The notes beneath the pieces are model-generated. The model was not told the origin of the DNA, searched no databases, and saw nothing but the letters and a program-made list of their open reading frames with translations. Shown one piece after another: positions 63,662 to 64,000 of a DNA stretch of 64,000 nt. The stretch spans positions 124,001 to 188,000 of the forward strand of contig NZ_JACGXN010000001.1 of the NCBI RefSeq assembly GCF_014138285.1, in the 5' to 3' direction. The stretch comes from Phyllobacterium myrsinacearum (GTDB lineage Bacteria; Pseudomonadota; Alphaproteobacteria; Rhizobiales; Rhizobiaceae). Position numbers and translations under genes: made by a program. Position 1 is the stretch's first letter; every line of letters starts with the position of its first letter.

Positions 63662-64000
63662 TCACACCGGCCGATAAATCTGCGCCACCGCACCACCCGG
63701 AAAGGCCTTCGAACTGACCAGCTTGAGCGGCCTCGGCGCGGGCAGACCGGCGAAGATCGGCAGGCCCTTGCCCAACGCGATCGGATGGACCACCAGAGCG
63801 TACTCATCGACCAGGTTCTGGGCGATGAGGCTACGCGCGAAGGCGGCGCCTCCGTGGGCGATGATCGGCTTGCCGTCACCAGCCTTCAGCCTGGCGACTT
63901 CGTCGGCCAGATCGCCGGTGGCCACGTAGGCCTCACCCCAACTTTCGCCGCCAGGTTGAAGTTGCCCGGTTTGGGTGTCACCGGCCCTGTCCAACGCCTG
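63662..64000 (-). CDS. Dihydrofolate reductase family protein (5' end outside window)
   Basis: The minus-strand frame is open to the window edge, with about 112 codons visible including TGQLQPGGESWGEAYVATGDLADEVARLKAGDGKPIIAHGG and later DEYALVVHPIALGKGLPIFAGLPAPRPLKLVSSKAFPGGAVAQIYRPV. This matches the RibD C-terminal/dihydrofolate reductase-like domain found in many small proteins of unclear function. The N-terminal half lies outside. Codon usage looks GC-richer than that of its neighbours, which may indicate a transferred gene. Confidence 0.8.
   Translation of the reverse strand, partial: QALDRAGDTQTGQLQPGGESWGEAYVATGDLADEVARLKAGDGKPIIAHGGAAFARSLIAQNLVDEYALVVHPIALGKGLPIFAGLPAPRPLKLVSSKAFPGGAVAQIYRPV

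Overview
The window looks like chromosomal DNA from an alphaproteobacterium of the order Hyphomicrobiales (Rhizobiales), most likely the Brucella/Ochrobactrum/Phyllobacterium neighbourhood. Evidence: an Omp25-type outer membrane protein, a DUF982 protein, an NDUFS4-type complex I accessory subunit, an HdaA-type DnaA regulator downstream of a CDP-alcohol phosphatidyltransferase and an AI-2E permease, the pepA-holC block next to lptF-lptG-lptD-surA-pdxA-rsmA, and the dispersed palindromic repeats common in this order. The species call is inference from gene content; no search was run.

Layout. 0-5 kb: the end of an LLM-type flavin monooxygenase, a DUF427 protein and a four-gene glycine betaine/choline-type ABC importer, all on the minus strand. 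5-8.3 kb: a gene-poor accessory stretch with a palindromic repeat and about eight small genes, three of them encoding single-span membrane proteins of 36-42 residues. 8.3-12.6 kb: a divergent LysR/NmrA pair, a secreted TonB-C-like protein, two GNAT acetyltransferases, tRNA-Arg(TCT), the complex I accessory subunit and tRNA-Pro(TGG). 13.1-16.9 kb: a three-subunit membrane-type GMC dehydrogenase (small Tat subunit, flavoprotein with a Cys cluster, triheme cytochrome c). 16.9-23.7 kb: a minus-strand sugar catabolic operon (LacI repressor, FAD oxidoreductase, solute-binding protein, two permeases, ATPase) with a tandem palindromic operator at its head. 24-28 kb: AtuA-type proteins and a CitMHS transporter, divergent from a LysR regulator.

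28-33 kb: hdaA/perM-like/pgsA-like genes divergent from purM-purN, then a toxin-antitoxin pair. 33-40.6 kb: a molybdopterin oxidoreductase, an EamA exporter, an FMN reductase, rlmJ, a secreted Cys-rich protein, RNase T2, a GST and the Omp25-like protein. 41-46.3 kb: a pteridine-reductase-like SDR coupled to uvrC, then pgsA, moaD, moaE, a META protein and ndk. 46.6-52.8 kb: a GST, DinB, an ABC-F ATPase, an MFS exporter divergent from a SufR-like Cys-rich regulator, and a GNAT. 52.8-63.6 kb: a membrane protein, holC and pepA, divergent from lptF-lptG-lptD, then surA-like, pdxA and rsmA. The window ends inside a dihydrofolate-reductase-family gene.

Most of the window is ordinary core genome. The parts most worth a second look are the Cys-rich regulator beside the MFS exporter, the Asp-for-Ser SDR fused by overlap to uvrC, the AtuA/CitMHS locus, the tandem LacI operator, the small-protein stretch at 5-8 kb, and two kinds of structured intergenic repeat: a palindromic family present in three full copies, and a nested set of inverted repeats between lptD and surA. 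I did not find a clear-cut novel defence or mobile system, CRISPR array, insertion sequence or prophage.
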